Below, in pieces: positions 39,832-49,999 of a DNA stretch of 64,000 nucleotides. The translations under genes were made by a program, and so were the position numbers. The notes beneath the pieces are model-generated. The model made no database searches, was not told the DNA's origin, and was given only the letters and a program-made list of their open reading frames with translations. This stretch comes from Mycobacterium basiliense (GTDB lineage: Bacteria > Actinomycetota > Actinomycetes > Mycobacteriales > Mycobacteriaceae): positions 3,906,001 through 3,970,000 of the forward strand of contig NZ_LR130759.1 in NCBI RefSeq assembly GCF_900292015.1, read 5' to 3'. The number at the start of each line of letters is the position of its first letter. The stretch's first letter is position 1.

Positions 39832-40224
39832 CTAGGCGGTCTCGAGAATGGCCACCGCGGCCGCAGTGTCGCCCTCGTGAGTCAGCGACACATGGATCGT
39901 CACATCGGCCAAATGTTTGGCAATGGCGCCAGTCAACCGGACCCGAGGGCGCCCCCACATATCGGTGACCACCTCGATATCGCGGTGGATGTCTTCCGGC
40001 AGCACCGGCCGCTGCGCGAACCGCGATCCGGACCAGGCCTTGATCACCGCTTCCTTCGCGGCCCAACGGGCCGCCAAGTGCCGCGCCGCAGAAGAACTCT
40101 TGTCCGACGCGTCGCGCCGCTCACCTGGGGTGAACGTCGCAGAGAACACCGTTCCCGGCTGGTCGACCTGCTCGGCGAAGTCAGGGATCGAGACGAGGTC
40201 GATCCCCACACCGACGATGCCCAT
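39832..40224 (-). CDS. acpS: Holo-[acyl-carrier-protein] synthase
   Basis: A 130-aa 4'-phosphopantetheinyl transferase (Rv2523c) from ATG at 40224. Motifs are GVGIDLVSIPDF (metal and CoA site), ARHLAARWAAKEAVIKAW and the C-terminal HVSLTHEGDTAAAVAI. It activates the ACP domain of FAS-I. It follows fas after 43 bp on the same strand, as in other mycobacteria where fas and acpS are one transcript. Confidence 0.95.
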   Translation of the reverse strand: MGIVGVGIDLVSIPDFAEQVDQPGTVFSATFTPGERRDASDKSSSAARHLAARWAAKEAVIKAWSGSRFAQRPVLPEDIHRDIEVVTDMWGRPRVRLTGAIAKHLADVTIHVSLTHEGDTAAAVAILETA

Positions 40225-40267
40225 GGACCGCCACGTTAACCGATGGCTAAAAACGTCCCGCAGAGAC

Positions 40268-43200
40268 CTAGTAGGCCTCGCCGTCACCGAGCCGAGCGGC
40301 TGGGTTCAACAGCATCGCGGCCTCCTGCGGCTTCTCGGGCAAGTCATGGTCGAAACGACGGTCCGGCGGCCGCTGATACATCGGCTCACCCCCGGCCATC
40401 GCCGAGACCAGACGACGCTGGCCGGCGAGCAGGCGCGCGTCGGCTCGCCGCTGGTAGTCCGCCCGCTGCGAGGGTTCCAGCGCGGCGATGAAAGCCTGCG
40501 GGTGCACCAGCGCAACCAGCCCGGACACGTGGCCGAATCCGAGACTCGTCAGCATCCCGGCCTTGAGCGGGAACTTCCCGCCCAGCCGCAACGTGTCGCG
40601 GACCCACACGAAGTGCGCCGCGCCGGCCAGGTCGTCGTCGACGCAATCCAGGCTGCGGTTGGGCGGGATAACGCCGTCCCGCAGAATCTGGCACAGCCCC
40701 ATCGTCTGAAAGACTGCGGCACCGCCTTTGGCGTGACCGGTCAAACTCTTCTGCGACACCACGAACAGCGGCGCACCCTCGGATCGACCCAGCGAGTCGG
40801 CCAACCGCTCGTGCAATTCGGTTTCGTTGGGATCATTGGCCAGCGTCGACGTGTCGTGCTTGGAGATGACCGCAATGTCATCGGCACCCACGCCCAACTT
40901 CGCCAGCGACCGCGCCAGCGCGGAGTCCCTGCCACCGCGCCCAGCGCCCAACGCACCGAGCCCAGGAGCTGGAATCGAAGTATGCACACCGTCACCGAAG
41001 GACTGCGCAAAGGCCACCACCGCGAGCACCGGCAACCCCATCTTGAGCGCCAGGTCACCACGGGCCAGCAAAATGGTGCCGCCCCCCTGGGCTTCGACGA
41101 AGCCCAAACGACGTCGGTCGTTGGGCCGGGAGAACTTCGAGTCGTGGATGCCGCGGCCACGCATCATCGCGGTGTCGGCGGTGGCCGCCATGTCGCCGAA
41201 GCCGATGATTGCCTCCAGCGTCAGGTCATCCAGGCCACCGGTCACCACCAGTTCGGCCTTGCCCAAACGGATCTTGTCGACGCCCTCCTCGACCGACACC
41301 GCCGCGGTAGCGCAGGCCGCTACCGGGTGGATCATCGATCCGTAGCTACCGATATAGGACTGAACCACATGCGCGGCAACCACATTCGGCAAGACTTCCT
41401 GCAGGATATCGTTGGGCTTGTTGCGGCCCAACAGATTGCCGTGGTACATCGTCTGCATCGACGTCATGCCGCCCATACCGGTGCCCTGGGTGCTGGCCAC
41501 CAGACTGGGGTGCACATAGCGCATCACCTCGGCCGGACTGAATCCGGCGGACAGGAACGCGTCAACCGTGGCGACGATGTTCCACAGCGCCACCCGATCC
41601 AGGGAATTTGCCATGTCCTGGCTGATACCCCACACCGTTGGGTCGAACCCGGTGGGGATCTGCGCACCAACAGTCCGGGACAACTTGGTCTTTCGCGGCA
41701 CCCGAATTTCGCTGCCGGCCTTGCGGGTTACCTGCCAGTCGGCGGAGTCGGGCATCGCGCGGACGACCGTGTGTTCGGGATCGAATTCGGCAAAGGCACG
41801 CGCATCAGCCTCCGAGGACACGACGAAGGTGAAGTCCTTGTCTAGGAACACCGACACCAGCAGTGGTGAAGCGTGGTCGGGATCGATCGCGCCATCATCG
41901 ACAAACTCACGAATGCCGGTGCGTTCCACCACTATGTCGTGGTACCGCTCGACCAGCTCGGCCTCGTCGATCAGGTCACCGGATTCGGTGTCGTACCAAC
42001 CAGGCTGCGGGTCGTCTTCCCAACGAACCAACCCCGTCGTCCACGCCAGCTCGAGAACACCGGCCGCCGACAGTTCGTTCTCGACCTCCATCTCGAACCG
42101 GGTTCGCGACGAACCGTAGGGCCCGAGTTCGGCGCCGCCGACGATCACCACCAGATCGACCGGGTCGACGGCGAGGTCCTCCCAGTCCGGTGCCGGTGCT
42201 GGGGTCACCACTCGTGGTGGCGACGGGAGCGCCTTGACGGCGCCGTCGGCTTCCTCGGCGCCCGCCCCTTGAGCAGCCTCGGCCGACATCTCCTCACGGG
42301 CCTTGGCGGCCAGCTCGGCCATGTCGAGCTTGGCGTCGGCAAGACCGCCGGTCAGATCCGCCTTGATCGGCGAGCTGGCCGCGGCCAGCTTGGACTCCAC
42401 ATCACAGAGCCCAAGCAGCAACGCCGCCATCTCGTCCGTCGAGTAGGTGGTGACACCGGCCTCTTCGACCGCGGTGACGATGGCGTCGTTATGACCCATC
42501 AGACCGGTGCCCCGGGTCCAGCCGATCAGCGCGTGCGCCAACGTGACCCGCGCCGCCCACGAGGATTCGGCGTGCCAGCGGCTCACCACCGCGTCCAAGG
42601 CCGACTTGGCCTCACCGTAAGCGCCGTCACCGCCGAACATTCCGCGGTTGGGCGAGCCCGGCAACACCACGTGCAGCCGAGACGCGATGTCACGCTCGGC
42701 GCCGATGGTCGACAATCCGCCGATCAGCCGCTGCACGGCCCACAGCAGTACCTTCATCTCCATCTCGGCGCGCGAACCGGCCTCCGACAGGTCGCCGACC
42801 ACCCGTGGCGCCGCGAACGGGAACAGCAGCGTCGGCGTCTGCGCATCTTTGATGTGAATCGACTGCGGCCCAAGGCTTTCGGTCTGTTCGTTGCCGACCC
42901 ATTCGACCAAGGCGTCGATGTCTGAGTACGACGCCATGTTGGCCGCAGCCACCCACAACACCGCGCCGTACCGGGCGTGATCGCGGTACAGCGCGCGGTA
43001 GAAGGCCAGCCGGTCTTCGTCGAGTTTCGATGTGGTCGCAATGACGGTGGCACCGCCACCGAGCAGTCGGGCCACTACTGACGCCGCGATCGAGCCCTTC
43101 GAAGCGCCCGTCACCACGGCCACCTCACCGCTATGCGGGCCGGGGTTCGGGTTCTCGGCTCCGGCGGCGATCCGGCCGTACAGCGATGCGTGGATCTGCT

Positions 43201-46200
43201 GCCCGGCGGCCAGCGCTTTGCCCTGCCACCAGGTGGCCTGGGTCGCGACGATGTGACCGGCGCCTTCGAACTGTTCCGATAGCCGTGCCCAGTCGGCGTC
43301 GATGTCGTCTTCATCGGTGAGCCAGATCTTCACCAGGTCCTCGCGGGCGCTGGCCCAGCGGTCGTCGAAGACCACGGCCTTCTTGGCGTCAAAGACCGGC
43401 GCCACCAGACGCGGCCAGTCCGCACCCAGTTCGGCGGTAACCAGGTCGATGAGCTCAGCGTCGGTGGCGACCGGCGACGCCGAAACCGGGTCGTCGAGCC
43501 CCAACTGATTGAGCACCAGGCGGGCGGCCGAGGCGAGCACGCCGTCGCGGCCGGTGATCTGGTCGGTGAATTCGCTCAGCGCGGCCGCATCGACGGTGGC
43601 ACCGCCGCCACCGCCCGCAGACGGCAGCGCCACCGCGACGCCACGACGCGCGGCGACCGCGGCGACCGCGGCATCAATCACCTTGTCGACGGCGGCGGCG
43701 TCGGCCAACGCACCATCGTGCAGGTTGCCCAACTCACCACCGCGGACGCTGGTCCCCTCCCGAGTGCCCAACGCCACCTCGACCGTGACGTGTTTGGTCC
43801 AACCGTCACCGAGCTCCCAGGTCTTCTTCACCCGTTCGGCAATGGTCGCCGGCCGCTTGCCCGACGGCCCAAGGACGGTACGCAGCTGATCGTTGATCGC
43901 GTCGGAAAGCACCGGCCCGTAGGGCTTATAGGTGCGCGCCAGCTTGGTGACCTGCGCCCGTAGCCCGGCCAGATCTGCCTCGGCAGCGCCATCGATGGCA
44001 CCCAGGTTCAGCTCGGAGCCCAGATCCACCAGCAACTGGTTGCGCCGCGATGACGCACCGTCGGTGATGGACTCGATGGAGTCCAACTCCTCAATCTGGT
44101 CGATGCGCATCTTGGCCGAAATCGCGATCAGCGCCAGCGTAGCGTCCGCGGCATCGAACGTGATGTCGTCCGGGCGGGGTCCGGACGAGGCCGCGACCGG
44201 CGCGGGTGCGGCCTGCGCCGGGGCCACCCCCTCCGCCGCGGCGTCGGCGACCGGCTCTGGCGTCTCGTCAATTTCCGGCTCCGGTTCGGGGTCGGTATCG
44301 GTGGCGAACAGCACTGCGGCGTCACGTTCGGCGTTGAGCACTTCCACTGTGCTGTGCGCATATTCGGGCAATTTGAGGGTGTTGGTTGCCAGGCCTGCCA
44401 CCGTGGGCGAGGACTTCACCCCGATCTCGACGAACCGCTCCACCCCCAGGCCGCCAGCGGCGTCCTCGATAAACAGCAGATCCTGTGTCTCGATCCAGCG
44501 CACCGGGCTGGCGAACTGCCAAGCCAACAACTCGATCAAGACGATGCGCGCCATCTCATTGCGGCGATCGGCGAGCCAGGTGTCGTAGTCAGCCAAGATC
44601 GGGTCGAGCGGCTCGGCGGGCACCAGGTCACGGATCTCCTGAATGAAATCGCGGTCCAGGGTGAAAAGGCGCGGCACCAGGTTCGGGATGTAACGCCCGA
44701 TGATCACGTCGGGGTTCTTGTCGCGCGGCATGACCCGGTCCAGCGAGCGGCGGAATTCCGCAACACCGACCCGCAGCACCCGCGAGTGGAACGGCACGTC
44801 AATGCCGGGCACCAGGATGAACGAGCGCCGGCCGCCGCTGAGTTCTCGGCGCCGCTCCACTTCTGCTTCCAGTGCCTCAAGGCCACGTACCGTGCCGGCG
44901 ATCGCGTACTGCGAACCGCGCAGGTTGAAGTTCACGATCTCCAGAAATTCACCGGTGCTCTCCGCGATCCCGGCAACGAATGCCGGAACGTCGGCGTCGT
45001 CGAGGTCGATTTGCGAGGGCCGGATGGCCGCCAACCGGTAGTTGGACCGGCCCAGCTCATCGCGTGGCACGATGTCGTGCATCTTCGACCCACGGTGAAA
45101 CACCGTCTCCAGCAGTGCTTCCAGCTCGTAGATGCCCGTCACACACGCCAGCGCGGTGTACTCGCCGACCGAGTGGCCGCAGGCAATGGCACCCTCAACG
45201 AACGCACCCTGCTCACGCATCTCCGCAACCTGAGCGGCCGCCACCGTCGCCATCGCAACCTGCGTGAACTGGGTCAGATACAGCACCCCATCGGGATGGT
45301 GGTAGTGCACGCCGCTGGCGATGATGCTGGTTGGGTTGTCCCGCACCACGTGCAGCACCGAGAAACCGAGCGTGTCACGGGTGAACTTGTCCGCGGTGTC
45401 CCATATCTTGCGAGCGGCCTTGGAGCGCGCCCGAACGTCCATACCCATGCCTTTGTGCTGAATGCCCTGGCCCGGGAAGGCATAGACCGTCTTGGGTGCG
45501 GCCAGCCGTGCCGACGCCGACATCACCAGAGCAGACCCGACCCGTGCAGAGACCTCCAAAACCTCTGCACCCTGGTCGATTCCGACTCGCTCCACGCGGA
45601 AGTCCACGTCGTCGCCCGGGCGCACCATGCCCAGGAAGCGCGCGGTCCACCCGACCAGCCGGGCCGGTGGTCGAGCTTGGCCATCGGTGGCCGTCACCGC
45701 GTGCTGGGCCGCGGCCGATAGCCACATGCCATGCACGATGGGTGATTCCAGACCGGCGAGCAGCGCGGCGGCCCGGTCGGTGTGGATGGGATTGTGGTCG
45801 CCGGACACCACTGCGAACGGCCGCATGTCGACGGGTGCGGCAAGGGAAACGTCACGGCGACGACGACGCGGAGTGTCGGTCGCATTCTCCGATACCGTGC
45901 CACCTGCACGCACCGGATCGGTGAGTTCCGCTGCTCCGGTGCGCCCAAGGATTGCGAACCGCTCTTGCAGGCTGGCAATCGGTGCGCCGTCGGGGCCGGC
46001 AACCGTCACCGAAACGGGAACTACACGGCCCATATCTGTGTCGGTTGCATTGGAAGCCGTTGCGGTGACCGTCAATTGGGTCAGGACACGCGGCAGCTGG
46101 CCGACTATGCGGGCGGCGTGGTCCAGATGCACGAGGCTCAGCAGGCCCTCCACCACCGGCACGCCGGCGTCAGTCACCGCAGCGCCGATCGCGGCGAAGA

Positions 46201-49200
46201 CCGCCGGCCAGCAGGACCCGACCAGCGCATCGGGGATGGTGGTGAGGCTTGGCGCGAGGGGCTCGCCAAAGGTGGCAGTCACGCCGGTGTGGTCAGCGGC
46301 TTTCTCGGGATCCCAGTCGACGGTCACGGTAGCCGTCCCGTCGTTCACCGGCGGTAACGAACTCGGTCCGTCCACACCGGCCGCGATGGCCAGCACCGAG
46401 CGCATAGCGGTGGCGGCATCGTCAACAGAGACCACCGGGATACCGCCGTCAACGGTATTGGCAGGCAGCGTGAATCGGATGTCGACCCAGGTGCCCGACA
46501 CGGGCACGGTCAGTACCACGACCGCGCCGTCAACCTGCAGCCGAGACCCGGTGGATAAGTGTGTGGCACTGGGATTTTCGGGCCCGTCGTGGACTTGCCA
46601 ATCGCTTGGGTCGGCGATCCGATGAACCGGGTTCGTCGCGGTACGGCCGGCCCACAACACATCGGGCGCATCCAACACGGCCGCCAAAGGCCCGGTCACG
46701 TCCGGTCGTCCCAACCGCCGCGAGGTAACGTCCTGCGCGTCCGCACCCTCGTTGAGCAAGCCGTCGATCGCGGACTGCTCAAAACGGTCCAGCAATTCAC
46801 CGACCGGCTCGTCCATCCGGGTGATACCGGCCACCGCCGCGGGACCGGGGATGATGCACACCTGGTCGGCGTCGTAGCGGGCGTCGTGCGCCTGCCACAA
46901 CGAGTCACTGCGCCACCAGCGCCGGACGTCCTTGTCGATCACCGGCACAAAATTGACGGGCTTGCCCAAGGTCTTGCACAGGGTGACAAAAAAGGGCACG
47001 TCCGCCGGATGCAGTTGGACGGTTTCGGCATCCGGGTATTGGTCGAGCAATGTGGCGATCGCCTGTTTCGGGTCTTCCAGCACTGCCGGATCGGCGAACA
47101 CCGTCTCGATGGTGCCGAAATCCTGTGGATGCAAGCGCGCTTCGGCTCGTTGCAGCATCTGCTCGAACCGATCGCGCCACGTGTCGGCCAGCCAGGGGCT
47201 TCCCGGCGCGGCGGTGTCTGCGGTCGAGTTGCCCTCACCGATGGTGAGTTCGACGTAACGCTGCAGCCATCGCAGGTAGGTCATCTCCGCGACGTCGCCG
47301 AAATACGGCTTGGCCGTGCGCGACATCGCCGCGATGATTTCGTCGCGGCGCGCCTCGACCGCCTCGGCATCGCCGGCGACTTCGTCGAGGAGCTGGCCAC
47401 AACGGGACGCGGCATTGTCGATCTCGTGGATGTCGGCACCAAGCTGACTGCGGCTAGAAGCCATGCCGCCCTGGGCTTTACCGGCACCGATCCATTCTCC
47501 GGTTCCCTGGGTATCCACCAGCATCCGCTTGACCGACGGTGATGTGGTGGACTCCAAGGTTGCCATTGCCGCCGTGCCTACCAGGATTCCGTCGATCGGC
47601 ATCAATGGGAAGCCGTGCGCCTGAGCCCAGCGCCCGGAAAGGTACTCGGCCGCCCGCTCGGGGGTGCCGATGCCGCCACCGACGCAGACGGTGATGTTGG
47701 CCCGCGACCGCAGTTCCGAGTAGGTCGCCAGCAGCAAGTCGTCGAGATCTTCCCAGGAGTGGTGGCCACCGGCGCGCCCACCCTCGACGTGCATGATCAC
47801 CGGCTTGGTCGGCGCTTCGGTGGCGATGCGAATCACCGAGCGAATCTGCTCGATGGTTCCGGGCTTGAACACGACGTGGCTGATCCCGATGTCATTGAGC
47901 TCGTTGATCAGCTCGACGGCTTCCTCCAGGTCCGGAATTCCCGCGCTGACCACCACACCGTCTATGGCCGCACCGGATTGGCGTGCCTTCTGCACCAACC
48001 GCTTGCCACCAACCTGCAGCTTCCACAGGTAAGGATCGAGGAACAGCGCATTGAATTGGTAGGTACGGCCGGGCTCGAGCAGACCGGACATCTCCTTGAT
48101 CCGGTTGGCGAAAATCTCCTCGGTGACCTGGCCGCCGCCGGCCAGTTCGGCCCAATGCCCGGCGTTGGCCGCAGCCGCCACGATCTTGGCGTCGACGGTG
48201 GTCGGCGTCATGCCCGCCAGCAGGATCGGCGAGCGGCCGGTCAACCGAGTGAACTTCGTCGACAGCTTCACCCGACCGTCGGGGAGACGAACCAGGGTCG
48301 GGGCGTAGCTCGACCAGGCCCGGGCGACCTCGGGAGTGGCGCCGACGGTGAACAAGTTGCGCTGACCACCGCGGGTGGCGGCGGGCACGATGCCGATGCC
48401 TAGGCCGCGGATCACCGGCGCGGTAAGCCTGGTCAGGATGTCGCCAGGACCCAGGTCGAGGATCCAGCGTGCACCCGCCTCGTGGACGCGGCCGATCTCG
48501 GCTACCCAGTCGACCGTGTCGACCAGGATGGCCTGGGCCAGCTCGCGGGCCAGGGCGACATCAAGGCCCACCTGCTGCGCCCAGCCGCCGACGATGTCGA
48601 TGCCGTCGGACAGCCGTGGGGTGTGGAAGCCCACCTCAACCTTCACCGGTTCGAAGACCGGAGAGAAGACGTCACCGCCGCGGAGCTTGTTCTTGCGGTC
48701 GGCCTCTTCCTTCTCCGATATCTGCCGGCAGTAGAGCTCGAAACGGGACAACTGCTCGGGGGTCCCGGTGATAACCATCGACCGCCGACCGTTGCGGATC
48801 GACAACACCGGCGAGAGCACGGTGCGCACATCCTGGGCGAAGTCGTCGAGCAATTGCTGGATGCGCTCGGGATCGGCGTTGGTGACCGCGACCATGGGCG
48901 GGCGGTCACCGAGGAGGGATATTCCGCGTCGCCGGGCCACCAGCGTGCCGGCCGCGCCCAGCAGCTGGGCCAGAGCCAGTAGCTCAACATCGCGCGTTCC
49001 GCTGGCCTTGAGCGCCTCTACCGCCAGCACTCCCTGGGAATGTCCCGCCAACGCAACCGGCGGGGTCGCGATCAAGTCCATGCCCTGACGCGCGAGGGCC
49101 CGGATGGCGGCGATCTGGGTGAGCAGCACGCCGGGCAACGACACCGCCGCTGACGTCAGGTGCTTCTCCGACGGAACGGTATCTTCGGCGGCCAGGGCAC

Positions 49201-49483
49201 GGACCCACTGCAACGGCTCGAAACCGATTGGGCGAACCACCACCAGTTCTTTGGCGACCGGCTCGAGCAGCAGATCGACCTCACCTGCCAGCGCCGCCAG
49301 CTCCGCTTCGATCCCGGCCGATGAGACCAGTTCCTCAAGAGTCTCCAGCCAGGCGCTGCCCTGGCCACCGAATGCCACCGCGAACGGCTCACCAGCGTTC
49401 AAACGATCGACGAGAGCGTGGGCGCTATGCGGGCCGGTCCCGTCGCGGTCAGCTGACACCCGGTCGTGCTCGTGGATCGTCAC
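40268..49483 (-). CDS. fas: Type I fatty acid synthase
   Basis: A 3071-aa multifunctional synthase (Rv2524c, about 3069 aa in M. tuberculosis) making C16-C26 acyl-CoAs for mycolic acid and phospholipid synthesis. Domains in order: acyltransferase with GHSQG (about residue 150), enoyl reductase with VEGGRAGGHHSWED, dehydratase with GDHNPIHTDRAAAL, malonyl/palmitoyl transferase with GHSVGEYTAL, ACP near DGASSRRNQLLVDLGSE, ketoreductase with VVTGASKGSIAASVVA, and ketosynthase with active Cys in AACATAAVS. All sites look intact. The start is GTG at 49483 after AGGAG; the open frame of 68 codons above it is leader. A tandem duplication at 49491-49512 is in this leader. In other mycobacteria it is regulated by FasR. 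Confidence 0.97.
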   Translation of the reverse strand: MTIHEHDRVSADRDGTGPHSAHALVDRLNAGEPFAVAFGGQGSAWLETLEELVSSAGIEAELAALAGEVDLLLEPVAKELVVVRPIGFEPLQWVRALAAEDTVPSEKHLTSAAVSLPGVLLTQIAAIRALARQGMDLIATPPVALAGHSQGVLAVEALKASGTRDVELLALAQLLGAAGTLVARRRGISLLGDRPPMVAVTNADPERIQQLLDDFAQDVRTVLSPVLSIRNGRRSMVITGTPEQLSRFELYCRQISEKEEADRKNKLRGGDVFSPVFEPVKVEVGFHTPRLSDGIDIVGGWAQQVGLDVALARELAQAILVDTVDWVAEIGRVHEAGARWILDLGPGDILTRLTAPVIRGLGIGIVPAATRGGQRNLFTVGATPEVARAWSSYAPTLVRLPDGRVKLSTKFTRLTGRSPILLAGMTPTTVDAKIVAAAANAGHWAELAGGGQVTEEIFANRIKEMSGLLEPGRTYQFNALFLDPYLWKLQVGGKRLVQKARQSGAAIDGVVVSAGIPDLEEAVELINELNDIGISHVVFKPGTIEQIRSVIRIATEAPTKPVIMHVEGGRAGGHHSWEDLDDLLLATYSELRSRANITVCVGGGIGTPERAAEYLSGRWAQAHGFPLMPIDGILVGTAAMATLESTTSPSVKRMLVDTQGTGEWIGAGKAQGGMASSRSQLGADIHEIDNAASRCGQLLDEVAGDAEAVEARRDEIIAAMSRTAKPYFGDVAEMTYLRWLQRYVELTIGEGNSTADTAAPGSPWLADTWRDRFEQMLQRAEARLHPQDFGTIETVFADPAVLEDPKQAIATLLDQYPDAETVQLHPADVPFFVTLCKTLGKPVNFVPVIDKDVRRWWRSDSLWQAHDARYDADQVCIIPGPAAVAGITRMDEPVGELLDRFEQSAIDGLLNEGADAQDVTSRRLGRPDVTGPLAAVLDAPDVLWAGRTATNPVHRIADPSDWQVHDGPENPSATHLSTGSRLQVDGAVVVLTVPVSGTWVDIRFTLPANTVDGGIPVVSVDDAATAMRSVLAIAAGVDGPSSLPPVNDGTATVTVDWDPEKAADHTGVTATFGEPLAPSLTTIPDALVGSCWPAVFAAIGAAVTDAGVPVVEGLLSLVHLDHAARIVGQLPRVLTQLTVTATASNATDTDMGRVVPVSVTVAGPDGAPIASLQERFAILGRTGAAELTDPVRAGGTVSENATDTPRRRRRDVSLAAPVDMRPFAVVSGDHNPIHTDRAAALLAGLESPIVHGMWLSAAAQHAVTATDGQARPPARLVGWTARFLGMVRPGDDVDFRVERVGIDQGAEVLEVSARVGSALVMSASARLAAPKTVYAFPGQGIQHKGMGMDVRARSKAARKIWDTADKFTRDTLGFSVLHVVRDNPTSIIASGVHYHHPDGVLYLTQFTQVAMATVAAAQVAEMREQGAFVEGAIACGHSVGEYTALACVTGIYELEALLETVFHRGSKMHDIVPRDELGRSNYRLAAIRPSQIDLDDADVPAFVAGIAESTGEFLEIVNFNLRGSQYAIAGTVRGLEALEAEVERRRELSGGRRSFILVPGIDVPFHSRVLRVGVAEFRRSLDRVMPRDKNPDVIIGRYIPNLVPRLFTLDRDFIQEIRDLVPAEPLDPILADYDTWLADRRNEMARIVLIELLAWQFASPVRWIETQDLLFIEDAAGGLGVERFVEIGVKSSPTVAGLATNTLKLPEYAHSTVEVLNAERDAAVLFATDTDPEPEPEIDETPEPVADAAAEGVAPAQAAPAPVAASSGPRPDDITFDAADATLALIAISAKMRIDQIEELDSIESITDGASSRRNQLLVDLGSELNLGAIDGAAEADLAGLRAQVTKLARTYKPYGPVLSDAINDQLRTVLGPSGKRPATIAERVKKTWELGDGWTKHVTVEVALGTREGTSVRGGELGNLHDGALADAAAVDKVIDAAVAAVAARRGVAVALPSAGGGGGATVDAAALSEFTDQITGRDGVLASAARLVLNQLGLDDPVSASPVATDAELIDLVTAELGADWPRLVAPVFDAKKAVVFDDRWASAREDLVKIWLTDEDDIDADWARLSEQFEGAGHIVATQATWWQGKALAAGQQIHASLYGRIAAGAENPNPGPHSGEVAVVTGASKGSIAASVVARLLGGGATVIATTSKLDEDRLAFYRALYRDHARYGAVLWVAAANMASYSDIDALVEWVGNEQTESLGPQSIHIKDAQTPTLLFPFAAPRVVGDLSEAGSRAEMEMKVLLWAVQRLIGGLSTIGAERDIASRLHVVLPGSPNRGMFGGDGAYGEAKSALDAVVSRWHAESSWAARVTLAHALIGWTRGTGLMGHNDAIVTAVEEAGVTTYSTDEMAALLLGLCDVESKLAAASSPIKADLTGGLADAKLDMAELAAKAREEMSAEAAQGAGAEEADGAVKALPSPPRVVTPAPAPDWEDLAVDPVDLVVIVGGAELGPYGSSRTRFEMEVENELSAAGVLELAWTTGLVRWEDDPQPGWYDTESGDLIDEAELVERYHDIVVERTGIREFVDDGAIDPDHASPLLVSVFLDKDFTFVVSSEADARAFAEFDPEHTVVRAMPDSADWQVTRKAGSEIRVPRKTKLSRTVGAQIPTGFDPTVWGISQDMANSLDRVALWNIVATVDAFLSAGFSPAEVMRYVHPSLVASTQGTGMGGMTSMQTMYHGNLLGRNKPNDILQEVLPNVVAAHVVQSYIGSYGSMIHPVAACATAAVSVEEGVDKIRLGKAELVVTGGLDDLTLEAIIGFGDMAATADTAMMRGRGIHDSKFSRPNDRRRLGFVEAQGGGTILLARGDLALKMGLPVLAVVAFAQSFGDGVHTSIPAPGLGALGAGRGGRDSALARSLAKLGVGADDIAVISKHDTSTLANDPNETELHERLADSLGRSEGAPLFVVSQKSLTGHAKGGAAVFQTMGLCQILRDGVIPPNRSLDCVDDDLAGAAHFVWVRDTLRLGGKFPLKAGMLTSLGFGHVSGLVALVHPQAFIAALEPSQRADYQRRADARLLAGQRRLVSAMAGGEPMYQRPPDRRFDHDLPEKPQEAAMLLNPAARLGDGEAY

Positions 49484-49490
49484 GTTATCT

Positions 49491-49512
49491 CCTGTATGCG
49501 TCCTGTATGCGT
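49491..49512 (-). repeat. Tandem 11-bp duplication containing the fas ribosome-binding site
   Basis: On the coding strand ACGCATACAGG occurs twice in a row just upstream of the fas GTG, and the copy nearest the GTG supplies the AGGAG. A weaker third copy lies further upstream (49513-49520). FasR sites are known upstream of fas in other mycobacteria, but I cannot tell whether these overlap them. Confidence 0.7.
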
Positions 49513-49683
49513 CTGTACGTATCAGTTCGTTCGGCCGCCCGGATTCCGTGCGGGGCCTGCTCGATTCCGCGTCGAATCGCAGCCGAAAGGCGTCTAACCG
49601 GTGTGTTGTCGGCGGGCCGGCCCATGGATCGGGCGGCGCGACGGACTGCATCGGCCATATAAGAGTGTCATAAGGATCGGTCC

Positions 49684-49999
49684 ACATTTTTGACGCGGAT
49701 AAGTTACTGGCGAGTTCTACGCGCGGGTAACCGTGTCGTGGGTAACACCGCGTTAAACCGCCGACATCGGCGTCCCGAACAAACGTCCTGCATGCAGGTG
49801 GTTACGGCCGAGTAGCTACAACTGCGCTGATCAAGGCAGTATTGTTACCAAATCGTTATGTTAGAATTTATCGCCCAGGCCGGCGCCCGACCTCACTTCA
49901 GTCGTTTCGGCGAGCCGCCGGCCGCGTTCGCTAGCCACCGTTTCGAGCGAACGAGTGTTTGCTGGGCGGCTGTGCGCCAGACGCTGAGCAAGCAGAAAA
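49684..49999. other. Non-coding region between fas and the Tat-exported protein gene
   Basis: About 310 bp with lower GC than its surroundings and no supportable gene. It should contain the fas promoter (minus strand). It holds the perfect 12-bp palindrome CCTGCATGCAGG at 49787-49798 and two GGGTAAC copies near 49725 and 49740. Confidence 0.5.

Noticed and set aside
39917..41845. A 642-codon plus frame opposite acpS and fas
   Set aside because: It is antisense to two well-supported genes and has no recognisable domain.
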